64,000 bases of DNA from Niveispirillum irakense DSM 11586 (GTDB lineage: Bacteria > Pseudomonadota > Alphaproteobacteria > Azospirillales > Azospirillaceae), in contig NZ_KE386934.1 of the NCBI RefSeq assembly GCF_000429645.1, forward strand, positions 1-64,000, in the 5' to 3' direction. How positions within the stretch are numbered: position 1 is the first letter of the stretch; every line of letters begins with the position of its first letter. The translations under genes and the position numbers were made by a program. The notes beneath the pieces are model-generated. The model was given only the letters and a program-made list of their open reading frames with translations. It searched no databases and had not been told where the DNA came from. This document shows positions 50,303 through 58,686 of this stretch, piece after piece.

Positions 50303-52174
50303 ATGTCGACGAATGATATCCAACTGACCGCTGGTATGCGCAACAACCTGCTGCTGCTCCAGAAGACGAACAAGCAGGTCGAAACCATCCAGACCCGTCT
50401 GGCCACGGGCAACAAGGTCAACAGTGCGCTGGATGGCCCCGCCAACTTCTTCGCCGCCAAGGGCCTCAGCACCCGTGCTGGCGACTTGAGCAAGCTCAAG
50501 GAGAGCATGGGTCAGTCGATCAGCACCATCCAGGCTGGCGACAAGGGCATCACCGCCATCTCTGACCTGATCGAGCAGGCCAAGGGTATCACCACGTCGG
50601 CATTGGGCAATCTGGCCAACACGCCGGAAGCCATTGCTTCCCGTAAGGCCTTGGCTGAACAGTTCAACCGCCTGAAGGACCAGATCGACAAGATTGCCCG
50701 TGACAGCGGCTATGCCGGTAAGAACCTGCTGGTTGGTAATGGCAAGACGCTGGACAGCACGTCGGAAAGCCGTCAGGCCGTCAACTCCATTACCGGCCTG
50801 TCCAGCAGCCGCGTGACAAACGTCGTCAGCACTGACACCTACTCCGTCAAGGTGACCGGTACGGGCGAACTCAGCGGCGACCTTGAAGATATCGCGAAGG
50901 CCGAACAGGAACGCGGTCTGTCCTCGCTGAAGATTTCCGGCACCCTGTCCAGCACTGCTGGTAACTTCTCCGACGTCACCATCGAAATGCGCGGCAATGT
51001 CGGCCGTGAGCGCACCGTGGTGGTGTCTGAAGGGTCGGAAAGCCGGACGATCAAGTTCTTCGACAATACGCAGAGTGCTACCGCCAGCCTGCAGACGGCC
51101 GGCACCTCCACCGTGGCACAGGTCTCCCAGATCAAGATCAGCGGCGCGATTGAAGAAGGCGACACCTTCACCGCCACGGTGAATGGTCAATCCTTCACCT
51201 ACAAGGCGACAGCAGCAGACCTGTTTGACCCCGGTACGGGCGCCGATCTGGATGCCAGCACCCGTCAGGCCAATGTTGCCGACAAGCTGCGTGACCTGGT
51301 GTTTGCCGGCCTGGATACCGCCAAGTTCACCGTGGGTGCCACAGCAGCCAATGGCTTCACGGTCAGCGCTGCCGCCGGTTTGTCCGGTACGGCCAACAGC
51401 TTCACTGTCAGCGCCACCACGGGCAATGCGGCACAGAAGGCGATTTCGGTTACCTTCTCCTCCGGCACGGTCGTGAGCTTCAAAGTGGAGGCCGATGCGC
51501 TGGCCAAGTTGGAAAATTCGGCCAACAAGATCTCCACGATCGAAAAGAACGTCGATCTGGAAGTGTCGGCCACCAACCTGAACGGTGTCACGGTCACCCG
51601 CTCCGGCATGAACAGCCGCGGTAACGCCAAGCTGTCGGAAGGTGAGAATTCGCTGAACTTCTCCAGCGGCACGGTGCGGTTCGATGTGGATGCCAGCACG
51701 CTGATGCAGTCAGCCGCCCTGCAGTCCACCCAGAACCTCAGCACGGTACAGCGTACCGACGCCAACACCGAAAACGACCTGCAGGTGCAGCTCAACGAAG
51801 CCAACACCTCCAACATCTCGGTCTTGTCCGTCAACGTTCAAACCGATGGCCAGGGTCTGCGTATCGACTATGCCCAGAACAACTTCCTGGACCGGTCCGA
51901 TATCGAACGCGCCGTCGATAGCCTGAATTACGCAACCACCACGCTGCGCTCCGCTTCGCAGGGCCTGTCCACCAACCTGAACATCATCCAGACCCGCGAA
52001 AGCTTCACGGATGAGTTCTCCAACGTGTTGACGGAAGGCTCCAACAAGCTGATCCAGGCCGACCAGAACGAGGAAGGTGCAAACCTGCTGCTGTTGCAGA
52101 CCCGTCAGCAGCTCGGCACCATCTCCCTCTCGCTGGCCAACCAGGCCCAGCAGGCGATCCTGCGGTTGTTCTAA
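50303..52174 (+). CDS. Flagellin (large, with long central variable domain)
   Basis: The 623-residue protein has flagellin ends. N-terminal D0/D1 (residues 1 to about 150) includes NNLLLLQKTNKQVETIQTRLATGNKVNSALDGPANFFAAKGL; C-terminal D1/D0 (about 540-623) ends with EEGANLLLLQTRQQLGTISLSLANQAQQAILRLF. The region between, nearly 400 residues rich in Ser, Thr, Ala and Asn, forms surface domains and is much longer than in 270-residue alphaproteobacterial flagellins. AAAAGGAG lies at optimal distance from ATG 50303. It is transcribed alone from the sigma-54 promoter and ends at a strong terminator. No flaF or flbT neighbours are present. Confidence 0.95.
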   Translation: MSTNDIQLTAGMRNNLLLLQKTNKQVETIQTRLATGNKVNSALDGPANFFAAKGLSTRAGDLSKLKESMGQSISTIQAGDKGITAISDLIEQAKGITTSALGNLANTPEAIASRKALAEQFNRLKDQIDKIARDSGYAGKNLLVGNGKTLDSTSESRQAVNSITGLSSSRVTNVVSTDTYSVKVTGTGELSGDLEDIAKAEQERGLSSLKISGTLSSTAGNFSDVTIEMRGNVGRERTVVVSEGSESRTIKFFDNTQSATASLQTAGTSTVAQVSQIKISGAIEEGDTFTATVNGQSFTYKATAADLFDPGTGADLDASTRQANVADKLRDLVFAGLDTAKFTVGATAANGFTVSAAAGLSGTANSFTVSATTGNAAQKAISVTFSSGTVVSFKVEADALAKLENSANKISTIEKNVDLEVSATNLNGVTVTRSGMNSRGNAKLSEGENSLNFSSGTVRFDVDASTLMQSAALQSTQNLSTVQRTDANTENDLQVQLNEANTSNISVLSVNVQTDGQGLRIDYAQNNFLDRSDIERAVDSLNYATTTLRSASQGLSTNLNIIQTRESFTDEFSNVLTEGSNKLIQADQNEEGANLLLLQTRQQLGTISLSLANQAQQAILRLF

Positions 52175-52207
52175 GTATCCTGAGCGCCCCTCAGCGCTCC
52201 CAAGCCC

Positions 52208-52245
52208 AAGGGTGGCGGCCGCAAGGTCGCCACCCTTTCTTTTTG
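52208..52245 (+). terminator. Rho-independent terminator of flagellin
   Basis: AAGGGTGGCG (52208-52217) pairs perfectly with CGCCACCCTT (52228-52237), 10-nt loop, then TCTTTTT. Located 34 bases past the flagellin stop. Confidence 0.92.
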
Positions 52246-52320
52246 CATCTCGATCCGATATGCAAAAAACAACACAACACGCCCTATCCAGCCGGCTTAG
52301 CCGGAGGCGAGATTGCGTCT

Positions 52321-52339
52321 TGTACCCGCATCGGGTACA
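52321..52339. promoter_or_regulatory. 19-bp palindrome just before the small membrane gene
   Basis: TGTACCCG-CAT-CGGGTACA is a perfect inverted repeat with 8-bp arms and a 3-base centre. It ends nine bases before ATG 52348, where it could be an operator or an RNA hairpin covering the ribosome site. The sequence is certain; the role is inferred. Confidence 0.5.
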
Positions 52340-52347
52340 GCCGGATT

Positions 52348-52593
52348 ATGAGACTGCTGATTAACGTCCTGATCTGGTCGCTGCTTGTGGGCCTGCTGCT
52401 GGCATGGCTGCGGGTCAGCCCTGTTGAGCTGCTGGAAGCGACTGCCGATTTTCTGGCTGGTGTGCCCGCGTTTCTGGCCGACCTGTTCGGGTGGGCTTGG
52501 CCCTATATCGTAACGGGCGCGGTGATCGTAGTGCCGATCACGGTACTGATGCTGATCTTACGGCTCTTCAGCAAAAGGCGGCAACGCCCCTAA
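52348..52593 (+). CDS. Small two-span membrane protein of unknown function
   Basis: An 81-residue protein with two clear membrane helices: LLINVLIWSLLVGLLLAWL at residues 3-21 and WPYIVTGAVIVVPITVLMLIL at about 50-71, ending in the basic tail RLFSKRRQRP. The connecting segment (VSPVELLEATADFLAGVPAFLADLFGWA) is amphipathic. I do not recognise the family with certainty; it recalls short DUF6460-like proteins of alphaproteobacteria. ATG 52348 has no clear Shine-Dalgarno sequence and is preceded by the 19-bp palindrome. Flanked by the flagellin terminator and a convergent unknown gene. Confidence 0.68.
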   Translation: MRLLINVLIWSLLVGLLLAWLRVSPVELLEATADFLAGVPAFLADLFGWAWPYIVTGAVIVVPITVLMLILRLFSKRRQRP

Positions 52594-52615
52594 GCCCGTG
52601 GCACCGACCGTATTT

Positions 52616-53251
52616 TTAAATATCCAGATCGATCTGGTGGCTGTCAGCCGCTGTTCCCATCAAAGTGTGAAGATATGTTGCGATCTTCACAGCGCTGTCA
52701 GTGTGAAGCGACAGAAGGTGCCGCAGTTGATGGGCCAGTTCCTGCGCTTCTGTCCGTTCCTTTTGCACTTCAACTGGTTCACCGGTCTTGGCGTCGCTGG
52801 ATGGCGGGGCCACAATGGCCAGCGTCTCTTCCAGATCAGGGGGAAGAATGACCGGTTGCAGTAACGAAGGCACCGCACCGGCAGAAGCAGCCGGAGGGGA
52901 CGGGGTGCTTGGTGGGGTTCCGTCCGGTGGCTCTGCCTGTTGCCCTCCATCTGTCGGATCGGCAGGCACCACTGGCCAATGGGTGGCATAGCGGTCCAGA
53001 TTACGCCGGATGCGCTGCTTTTGGGAACCGGTGATACCGGGGATGGTTTCCACCTCTTCCATCACCAGATCCAGCAGACGCTGGCGCAATGTACGCGCTT
53101 CACGCCCACGCCGGCCCTGGTCTGGATCGCCCCGTTTCCAGGCGCCGATCGCCGATGCGGCAGACACAGACTTATCCTTCGCCGGCGGGGACACCGGCAT
53201 GGGAAGGCGCTGGATCGGGGGTGTGTATAAAACCATTCCCGATTCTATCAT
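52616..53251 (-). CDS. Hypothetical protein with proline-rich linker
   Basis: This 211-residue protein is not recognised. It has a helical N-terminal part (about residues 45-90, with GREARTLRQRLLDLVMEEVETI and PGITGSQKQRIRRNLDRYATHWP), a proline/serine/alanine-rich linker (about 100-160) and a helical C-terminus (RTEAQELAHQLRHLL, then SAVKIATYLHTLM). It is predicted soluble, with no signal peptide. The start is uncertain: ATG 53251 has CGGAA close by, and ATGs also exist at 53236 and 53200. It lies 22 bases from the convergent small membrane gene. Confidence 0.6.
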   Translation of the reverse strand: MIESGMVLYTPPIQRLPMPVSPPAKDKSVSAASAIGAWKRGDPDQGRRGREARTLRQRLLDLVMEEVETIPGITGSQKQRIRRNLDRYATHWPVVPADPTDGGQQAEPPDGTPPSTPSPPAASAGAVPSLLQPVILPPDLEETLAIVAPPSSDAKTGEPVEVQKERTEAQELAHQLRHLLSLHTDSAVKIATYLHTLMGTAADSHQIDLDI

Positions 53252-53330
53252 GGATTCCGCAGGAGGAAACCGCCCGTTAACGCCGAATTAACCCACCTGA
53301 TCCCCGCATTTGCGCAAGGCGGGTCCTGGA

Positions 53331-53840
53331 TCAGTTTGGCCGACGTTGGCCAAAGGCGGGATGCAGCAGCCGGTCACCCGGCCGGATGCCCAGCTTTGCG
53401 GCCAGCCCGCCATTGATTTCCAGCACAGCCAGGGCCGGGCGGGATGAGGGTAATGGCGTGACGTTACGCGGCTTGCCATGCTGGATATTGATCACCTCGC
53501 CGCTGGCATCAATGAAGATAATGTCCAAGGGGATAAGCGTATTCATCATCCAGAAGCTGAGCGGCTGTTCCTGGCCATAGAGAAACAACATCCCGTGATC
53601 ATCGGCCATCTGCTCACGGAACATCAATCCCTGGGCCTGTTGGCGCAGGGTCAATGCCAGTTCCACCTCGAACCTGTGTTGTGCGCCGGATGCCGTTTCC
53701 ACCACCAGCGTGTCGCGGTTAAGGCCCGTCTGCGGCTTGCCCTCCTCCTGCGCCTGGGCGGCGGGCATGATGGGGGCAAACATCATGGCGGGAACAGCCA
53801 GCAGGCTGACCAGGGCAAGGCGGCGGAACAACGCGGTCAT
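53331..53840 (-). CDS. DUF192 family exported protein
   Basis: The 169-residue protein has a signal peptide (RRLALVSLLAVPAMMFAPIMPAAQAQ) and a DUF192 domain: VETASGAQHRFEVELALTLRQQAQGLMFREQMADDHGMLFLY, then PLSFWMMNTLIPLDIIFID and VLEINGGLAAKLGIRPGDRL. Domain signatures such as GLM-x-R and FWM-x-NT are clear. The biochemical role of DUF192 is unknown. It is located between an unknown protein and the HDAC-like gene, same strand as both; the gap to the HDAC stop is 40 bases, so co-transcription is possible. Confidence 0.9.
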   Translation of the reverse strand: MTALFRRLALVSLLAVPAMMFAPIMPAAQAQEEGKPQTGLNRDTLVVETASGAQHRFEVELALTLRQQAQGLMFREQMADDHGMLFLYGQEQPLSFWMMNTLIPLDIIFIDASGEVINIQHGKPRNVTPLPSSRPALAVLEINGGLAAKLGIRPGDRLLHPAFGQRRPN

Positions 53841-53880
53841 TGACGATTTCCCGAAAGGATAGGCGCGGATTTCAGCTTTA

Positions 53881-55044
53881 TCATAAATCGCCGATGCTGA
53901 CGGCGATGTGCTGGACAGCCTCCCGCACCTCGGCCCGGATGTCGCCCTCGCGCGGGTCGTCTGCCAGCCGGTCGAACCAACGGGATGGCGGGTTGCGCCC
54001 TTCCCGCCGGTCCCATGTCAGCCCGCGCAGCACCTCCGATGCCGCCGGGCTGAGGGGTACTGTCGGATCAAGCCCGTTCAGCACCGCCCAGATACCGGCC
54101 CAGGCACGACCGACCGACCAGGGATTATAGCCGCCGCCGCCCACCACGAATGTGCGTGGGGCCAGCCCCACCAGATCCTTGACCGCCTGCCACAGGGCGC
54201 GGTTGGACAGGGAAAGCAGGGACAGCGGATCATCGGCCAGCGCATCGGCCCCGGTCTGGATCATCATGGCCTGGGGACGGAAGGCGCAGGCCAGCGGCAC
54301 AATCGCATCCTCCACCACATGGCGGAACTCTGTATCGTTCAACCCGCGCGGCATCGGCAGATTGCGCGCGTGCCCGCCAGCACGGTCCGTCAGGATGCCG
54401 GTATAGGGCCAGCGCCCCGCCTCATGCACGGAAACCGTCAGCACCCGTTCATCATCATGGAATGCGTCCTGAACCCCATCGCCATGATGGGCATCCAGAT
54501 CGATATAAAGAACCCGGTCCAGCCCCTGATCCAGCAGCGCCAGAATGCCCAGCACCGGGGCGTTGAAGAAGCAGAAGCCGCTGGCCCGTGCCGGCCGGGC
54601 ATGGTGGGTGCCGCTGGCCGGGCTATAAACAATGCCGCCATCGCGGATCAGTTCTGCCCCCAGAATGGCGGCACCGGCGGCAATGGCCGGCCGGCGATAC
54701 ATTTCCGGGAAAACCGGATTCTCCAGCTTGCCCAGCCCATAAAGCTGGGCCGTGGCCACATCCACCCGCTGATCCCGCTCCGCCTGGGCGACGGCGGCGA
54801 TATAGGCCCGGTCATGGAAGCGGGCCAGTTGTTCAGCGCTGGCGATGGGGCTTTCAATGTAGGCGCTTTCATCCAGCCATCCCATGGCCCGTACAAGATC
54901 CGTGGCAACGGAAACACGGGGAATCGAAAGCGGATGTTTTTTTCCATAACTGGAATGGCGATAGATCTCCCCACCCAGATAAAGCGGGCGCGCCGTGGCG
55001 CTGATCGGGGAGGAAACCGGATGGGGGATGGCGCTGTCTGGCAT
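53881..55044 (-). CDS. Histone deacetylase-like amidohydrolase (AcuC/HDAC family)
   Basis: The 387-residue zinc hydrolase has class I HDAC motifs: PLSIPRVSVATDLVRAMGWLD, the catalytic histidine pair in SPASGTHHARPARASGF, and the zinc site in LYIDLDAHHGDGVQDAF. QTGADALADDPLSLLSLS and VVGGGGYNPWSVGRAW close the active site. AcuC-type members deacetylate proteins (for example acetyl-CoA synthetase) or small acetylated amines. ATG 55044 is preferred over the open frame to 55125, which runs into the TPP-riboswitch side. The gene is divergent from the thiamine transporter; no acs or acuA gene is adjacent. Confidence 0.92.
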   Translation of the reverse strand: MPDSAIPHPVSSPISATARPLYLGGEIYRHSSYGKKHPLSIPRVSVATDLVRAMGWLDESAYIESPIASAEQLARFHDRAYIAAVAQAERDQRVDVATAQLYGLGKLENPVFPEMYRRPAIAAGAAILGAELIRDGGIVYSPASGTHHARPARASGFCFFNAPVLGILALLDQGLDRVLYIDLDAHHGDGVQDAFHDDERVLTVSVHEAGRWPYTGILTDRAGGHARNLPMPRGLNDTEFRHVVEDAIVPLACAFRPQAMMIQTGADALADDPLSLLSLSNRALWQAVKDLVGLAPRTFVVGGGGYNPWSVGRAWAGIWAVLNGLDPTVPLSPAASEVLRGLTWDRREGRNPPSRWFDRLADDPREGDIRAEVREAVQHIAVSIGDL

Positions 55045-55150
55045 GATGGCCCATGCTATGCCGCAGCGCGGTAAGCGGCAAGGGGTTGCAACGACGGGCA
55101 AAGCCATCCCTCTTGCCGCACCCACGGGGCTTTGCCATAACCATATTCCT

Positions 55151-55240
55151 CACTGGGGGGAGCCGATGGGCGGCTGAGAGGTTCCGTGACGGAACGACCC
55201 CTGGAACCTGATCCGGTTGATACCGGCGTAGGGACAGTGA
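55151..55240 (+). promoter_or_regulatory. TPP riboswitch (THI element)
   Basis: The conserved THI-box blocks occur in order: GGGGGGAGCC, GGGCGGCTGAGAGG, a variable hairpin GTTCCGTGACGGAAC, then GACCCCTGGAACCTGATCC and GGTTGATACCGGCGTAGGGA. It ends a few bases before ATG 55244, so thiamine pyrophosphate would most likely hide the ribosome site. It controls the ThiZXY-type transporter operon. Confidence 0.96.
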
Positions 55241-55243
55241 CCC

Positions 55244-56002
55244 ATGAGCGTTGATGGTGCCGCCGCACCTTCCCTTCATATCCATGATGCCAGCCTGACC
55301 CTGGGCGGACGCCCGCTGTTCAGCGGACTGGAACTGGCTGTGCCGGCGGGCCGCTTCACCGCCCTGCTGGGGCCCAGCGGCGTGGGCAAGACCAGCCTGT
55401 TGCGGCTGGTGGCCGGGCTGCTCACCCCAGAGGGAGAAAGCCCGGTGACGGTCGGGGACGGGCAGCCTGTCGCTGGCCGTATCGCCTGGATGGGACAGCA
55501 GGATCTGCTGCTCCCCTGGGCCAGCGCGCTGGACAATGTGATGCTGGGCCTGCGCCTGCGGGGTCAGCAACATGATGATCCGGCCAAGGCCCGCGCACTG
55601 GCCTTGCTGGAACAGGTGGGGCTGGCGGACAGGGTCAGTGCGCGACCCGCCGCCCTGTCCGGCGGCCAAAGGCAGCGTGTAGCGCTGGCCCGCACCTTGT
55701 TCGAGGACAGGCCCATCGTTTTGATGGACGAACCCTTCTCTGCCCTGGATGCCGTGACAAGGCTGCGCCTGGGCGATATGGCGTCCCGGCTGCTGGCGGG
55801 TCGCACGGTGATGATGGTGACCCATGATCCGATGGAAGCTTTAAGGCTGGCCGATCAGGTGCTGGTCATGTCCGGCAGCCCCGCCTGCCTGACACCGCCG
55901 ATCCTGCCACCCGGCCCTGCCCCGCGCCCACCGGATGGCGAGGCATTGTTGCGCCTGCAGGGCGCACTGCTGACCGAACTGGCCGCCGGGGCACCGCCAT
56001 GA
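55244..56002 (+). CDS. thiZ: HMP/thiamine-precursor ABC transporter, ATP-binding protein (ThiZ-like)
   Basis: The 252-residue ATPase has Walker A LLGPSGVGKTSLLR, signature ALSGGQRQRVALART and Walker B PIVLMDEPFSALD, then MMVTHDPMEALRLADQVLVM. It is of the nitrate/taurine/hydroxymethylpyrimidine type. The riboswitch directly upstream and the permease and THI5-like binding protein downstream identify the system as a thiamine-precursor (hydroxymethylpyrimidine or a formyl-aminopyrimidine) importer. The next gene starts inside its stop (ATGA). Confidence 0.92.
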   Translation: MSVDGAAAPSLHIHDASLTLGGRPLFSGLELAVPAGRFTALLGPSGVGKTSLLRLVAGLLTPEGESPVTVGDGQPVAGRIAWMGQQDLLLPWASALDNVMLGLRLRGQQHDDPAKARALALLEQVGLADRVSARPAALSGGQRQRVALARTLFEDRPIVLMDEPFSALDAVTRLRLGDMASRLLAGRTVMMVTHDPMEALRLADQVLVMSGSPACLTPPILPPGPAPRPPDGEALLRLQGALLTELAAGAPP

Positions 56003-56757
56003 ACCGGTTTGTGCGCGGCCTTATCACCTTTGCCGGGCTGGTGCTGGCCTGGGACCTGTTGGTACGCCTGGGGGAATTGCCGCATTATATCCTGCCGGGG
56101 CCTGATCGGGTCGCCCTTCGGCTTTGGTCCGATCATGCCCTCTTGGCCCATCATGCGGGCCTGACCCTGGTGGAAATTGTGCTGGGCCTGGTGCTTGGCA
56201 CGCTGCTGGGCTCCCTGGCGGCGCTGGTGCTGGCGGCATCGCGTGCCGCCCGGCGGTGGCTGCTGCCCGTGCTGCTGGTCAGCCAGGCTGTGCCTGTATT
56301 TGCCATCGCGCCGCTGCTGGTGCTGTGGCTGGGATATGGCATGGCGTCCAAGATCGCCATGGCAACCCTGATCATCTTCTTCCCCGTGGCGGCCACTTTT
56401 CATGACGGGCTGCGCCGGACGGAGCCGGGCTGGCTTGATCTGGCACAAACCATGGGGGCCAGCCGCTGGCGGACCCTGTGGCATCTGCGTGTGCCCGCCG
56501 CCCTGCCCGCCTTTGGCGCTGGTTTGCGGGTGGCGGCCGCCGTCGCCCCCATCGGGGCGGTGGTGGGTGAATGGGTGGGGGCTTCCGCCGGGCTGGGCTA
56601 TCTGATGCTGCATGCCACGGCGCGGGTGCAAACCGATCTGACCTTTGCCGCCCTGCTGCTGCTGGCACTGATGGCGGTCTGTCTTTGGCTGCTGGTTGAT
56701 GCGGGGCTGCGCCGCGCCCTGCCCTGGCTGCCCGATACCCATTTGAAGGAGGAATGA
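55999..56757 (+). CDS. thiX: HMP/thiamine-precursor ABC transporter, permease (ThiX-like)
   Basis: The 252-residue permease has about six helices and the cytoplasmic EAA-type loop in DLAQTMGASRWRTLWHLRVPAALPAFGAGLRVA, which contacts the ATPase. The N-terminus (FVRGLITFAGLVLAWDLLVRLGELPHYILPGPDRV) is typical of the SsuC/TauC/ThiX group. It overlaps thiZ by 4 bases and is followed after one base by the binding-protein gene, a tight operon under TPP control. Confidence 0.92.
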   Translation: MNRFVRGLITFAGLVLAWDLLVRLGELPHYILPGPDRVALRLWSDHALLAHHAGLTLVEIVLGLVLGTLLGSLAALVLAASRAARRWLLPVLLVSQAVPVFAIAPLLVLWLGYGMASKIAMATLIIFFPVAATFHDGLRRTEPGWLDLAQTMGASRWRTLWHLRVPAALPAFGAGLRVAAAVAPIGAVVGEWVGASAGLGYLMLHATARVQTDLTFAALLLLALMAVCLWLLVDAGLRRALPWLPDTHLKEE

Positions 56758-56758
56758 G

Positions 56759-57709
56759 ATGAAGATGCGCCAATGGCTGGGCACAGCCGCTCTTGCCGCC
56801 GTAATCAGCCTGTCCGGCCTGCCGGCGCAGGCCGCTGACAAGGTAACCGTGCTGCTGGACTGGTTCGTCAACCCAGACCATGGCCCGCTCTATGTGGCGC
56901 AGGAACTGGGCTATTTCCGCGATGCCGGGCTGGAGGTGGAGATGATCGCCCCGGCTGATCCCAACGACCCGCCGCGTCTGGTTGCCGCCGGGCGCGGGGA
57001 TATCGCCGTTTCATACCAGCCGCAGCTTCATCTGCAGGTGGATGCCGGCTTGCCGGTCGCCCGCATCGGCACCCTGGTCGCCACGCCGCTGAACACGGTG
57101 ATCGTGCTGAAGGATGGGCCGATCAAGTCCCTGAAAGACCTCAAGGGCCGCAAGATCGGTTATTCCGTCGGCGGGTTCGAAGAGGCTTTGCTGGGCGGCA
57201 TGCTGGAAAAGCATGGGCTCAGCCTGAAGGACGTCACGCTGGTGAATGTCAATTTTGCCCTATCCCCGGCCCTGTTTGCCGGGCGGGTAGATGCCATTGT
57301 CGGCGGCTTCCGCAATTTCGAGCTGAACCAGATGGCAATTGAAGGCAAGCCGGGCCTGGCTTTCTTCCCCGAGGAGGAGGGAGTACCTGCCTATGATGAA
57401 CTGATCTTCATCGCCGCCAAGGATAAGGTGAACGATCCGCGCCTGGGCCGTTTCCTGGACGCCGTGGAACGGGGCACCGCCTATCTGATCAACCATCCCG
57501 ACGATGCCTGGTCCCTGTTTATCAAGGGGCGGCCCGATCTGGACAATGCGTTGAACAAGCGCGCCTGGGCCGACAGCATCGCCCGCTTCGCCCACAGCCC
57601 CCGTGCATTGGACCGCAACCGCTATCAGCGTTTTGCCCAGTTCCTCCAGCAACAGGGCCTGATCAAGCAGGTGCCCGATGTGGCCACCTATGCGGTCGAG
57701 GTGAAGTGA
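56759..57709 (+). CDS. thiY: HMP/thiamine-precursor ABC transporter, substrate-binding protein (ThiY-like)
   Basis: The 316-residue protein has a signal peptide (LGTAALAAVISLSGLPAQAA) and an NMT1/THI5-like domain beginning KVTVLLDWFVNPDHGPLYVAQELGYFRDAGLEVE. This has the W-x-x-N-x-x-H-x-x-x-Y-x-A motif of pyrimidine-precursor binding proteins. Further matches are LKDLKGRKIGYSVGGFEE and the GGFRNFELNQ hinge region. In the periplasm it would capture formyl-aminopyrimidine or hydroxymethylpyrimidine. GGAGGA of the preceding gene's end serves as ribosome site. The 2-hydroxyacid dehydrogenase gene follows after 10 bases. Confidence 0.93.
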   Translation: MKMRQWLGTAALAAVISLSGLPAQAADKVTVLLDWFVNPDHGPLYVAQELGYFRDAGLEVEMIAPADPNDPPRLVAAGRGDIAVSYQPQLHLQVDAGLPVARIGTLVATPLNTVIVLKDGPIKSLKDLKGRKIGYSVGGFEEALLGGMLEKHGLSLKDVTLVNVNFALSPALFAGRVDAIVGGFRNFELNQMAIEGKPGLAFFPEEEGVPAYDELIFIAAKDKVNDPRLGRFLDAVERGTAYLINHPDDAWSLFIKGRPDLDNALNKRAWADSIARFAHSPRALDRNRYQRFAQFLQQQGLIKQVPDVATYAVEVK

Positions 57710-57719
57710 GGAAAAGCCG

Positions 57720-58640
57720 GTGACCGCGAAGCCTGTCATCATCGCCCATACGCCCCTTTCCCCCTGGCTGCGTCGGGGGCTGGAACAAAGCTACGATTTG
57801 TGCGACGCCGGGGCGGAAATGGCCAGGGACGCGACCGTCCTGGTTACCAATGGCGCGGTGGGGGTGGACAATGCCACCCTCTCCCGCCTGCCTGCCCTGC
57901 GTCTGATCGCCATCCATGGGGTGGGGTATGAGAAGGTGGATGTCGAATTCGCGCAGGCGCGCGGCATCGCCGTCACCATAACGCCCGATGTGCTGACGGA
58001 TGATGTCGCCGACATGGCCGTGGCGCTGACGCTGGCGACGGCGCGAAACATTGCCCGTAATGACCGGATGGTGCGTGCCGGCGGCTGGCAGGCCGGCAAC
58101 CGTGTTCCCCTGGGTCGCCGCGTCAGCGGTGCGCGGATCGGTATTGTCGGGCTGGGCCGCATCGGCCACGCCATCGCGCAGCGGCTCGGCGCCTTCAACT
58201 GCCCCATCGCCTATCACAACCGGCGCGAAGTGCCCGACAGCCCCTATCATTATCATCCCCGCCTTATCGATCTGGCGCGGGACAGCGACGTTCTGATCAA
58301 TGTCGCTGCTGGCGGGCTGGCATCCGCAAAGCTGATCAATGGCGCCATCTTGAACGCCCTGGGGTCTGAAGGGATTTTCGTGAATGTCGGGCGGGGGGCC
58401 ACGGTGGATGAGGATGCCTTGATAGAAGCCCTGCGCACGGGAGCCATTGCTGGCGCCGGGCTGGATGTATACGCGGACGAACCGAACGTGCCCGCCGCCC
58501 TGATCGCCATGGATCAGGTGACGCTTCAACCCCACCAGGGCAGCGCCACCCTCCAGACCCGGATGGCGATGGCTGATCTGGTCCTGGCCAATATCGCCGC
58601 CCATTTTGCAGGGAAGCCCCTGCCCACACCGGTGAAATAG
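57720..58640 (+). CDS. D-isomer-specific 2-hydroxyacid dehydrogenase (glyoxylate/hydroxypyruvate reductase-like)
   Basis: The 306-residue NAD(P)-dependent dehydrogenase has an early IAIHGVGYEKVD segment, the Rossmann loop GIVGLGRIGHAIAQRL and the catalytic set Arg in FVNVGRGATVDE, Glu in YADEPNVP and His in TLQPHQGSAT. It reduces 2-ketoacids to D-2-hydroxyacids; the ketoacid is not known. GTG 57720 follows GAGGAAA. It is the fourth gene behind the TPP riboswitch, only 10 bases after thiY, so it is probably repressed by thiamine pyrophosphate even though no thiamine role is established. A hairpin terminator starts in its stop codon. Confidence 0.9.
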   Translation: MTAKPVIIAHTPLSPWLRRGLEQSYDLCDAGAEMARDATVLVTNGAVGVDNATLSRLPALRLIAIHGVGYEKVDVEFAQARGIAVTITPDVLTDDVADMAVALTLATARNIARNDRMVRAGGWQAGNRVPLGRRVSGARIGIVGLGRIGHAIAQRLGAFNCPIAYHNRREVPDSPYHYHPRLIDLARDSDVLINVAAGGLASAKLINGAILNALGSEGIFVNVGRGATVDEDALIEALRTGAIAGAGLDVYADEPNVPAALIAMDQVTLQPHQGSATLQTRMAMADLVLANIAAHFAGKPLPTPVK

Positions 58641-58686
58641 GCTGGTTCCGGCTGATGCGGGTGACCTGAACCAGCCTTCTTTCTGT
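58639..58686. terminator. Bidirectional terminator between the dehydrogenase and the chemoreceptor
   Basis: AGGCTGGTTC (58639-58648) pairs perfectly with GAACCAGCCT (58668-58677) across a 19-nt loop, followed on the plus strand by TCTTTCTG. The two genes converge here. Confidence 0.7.
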
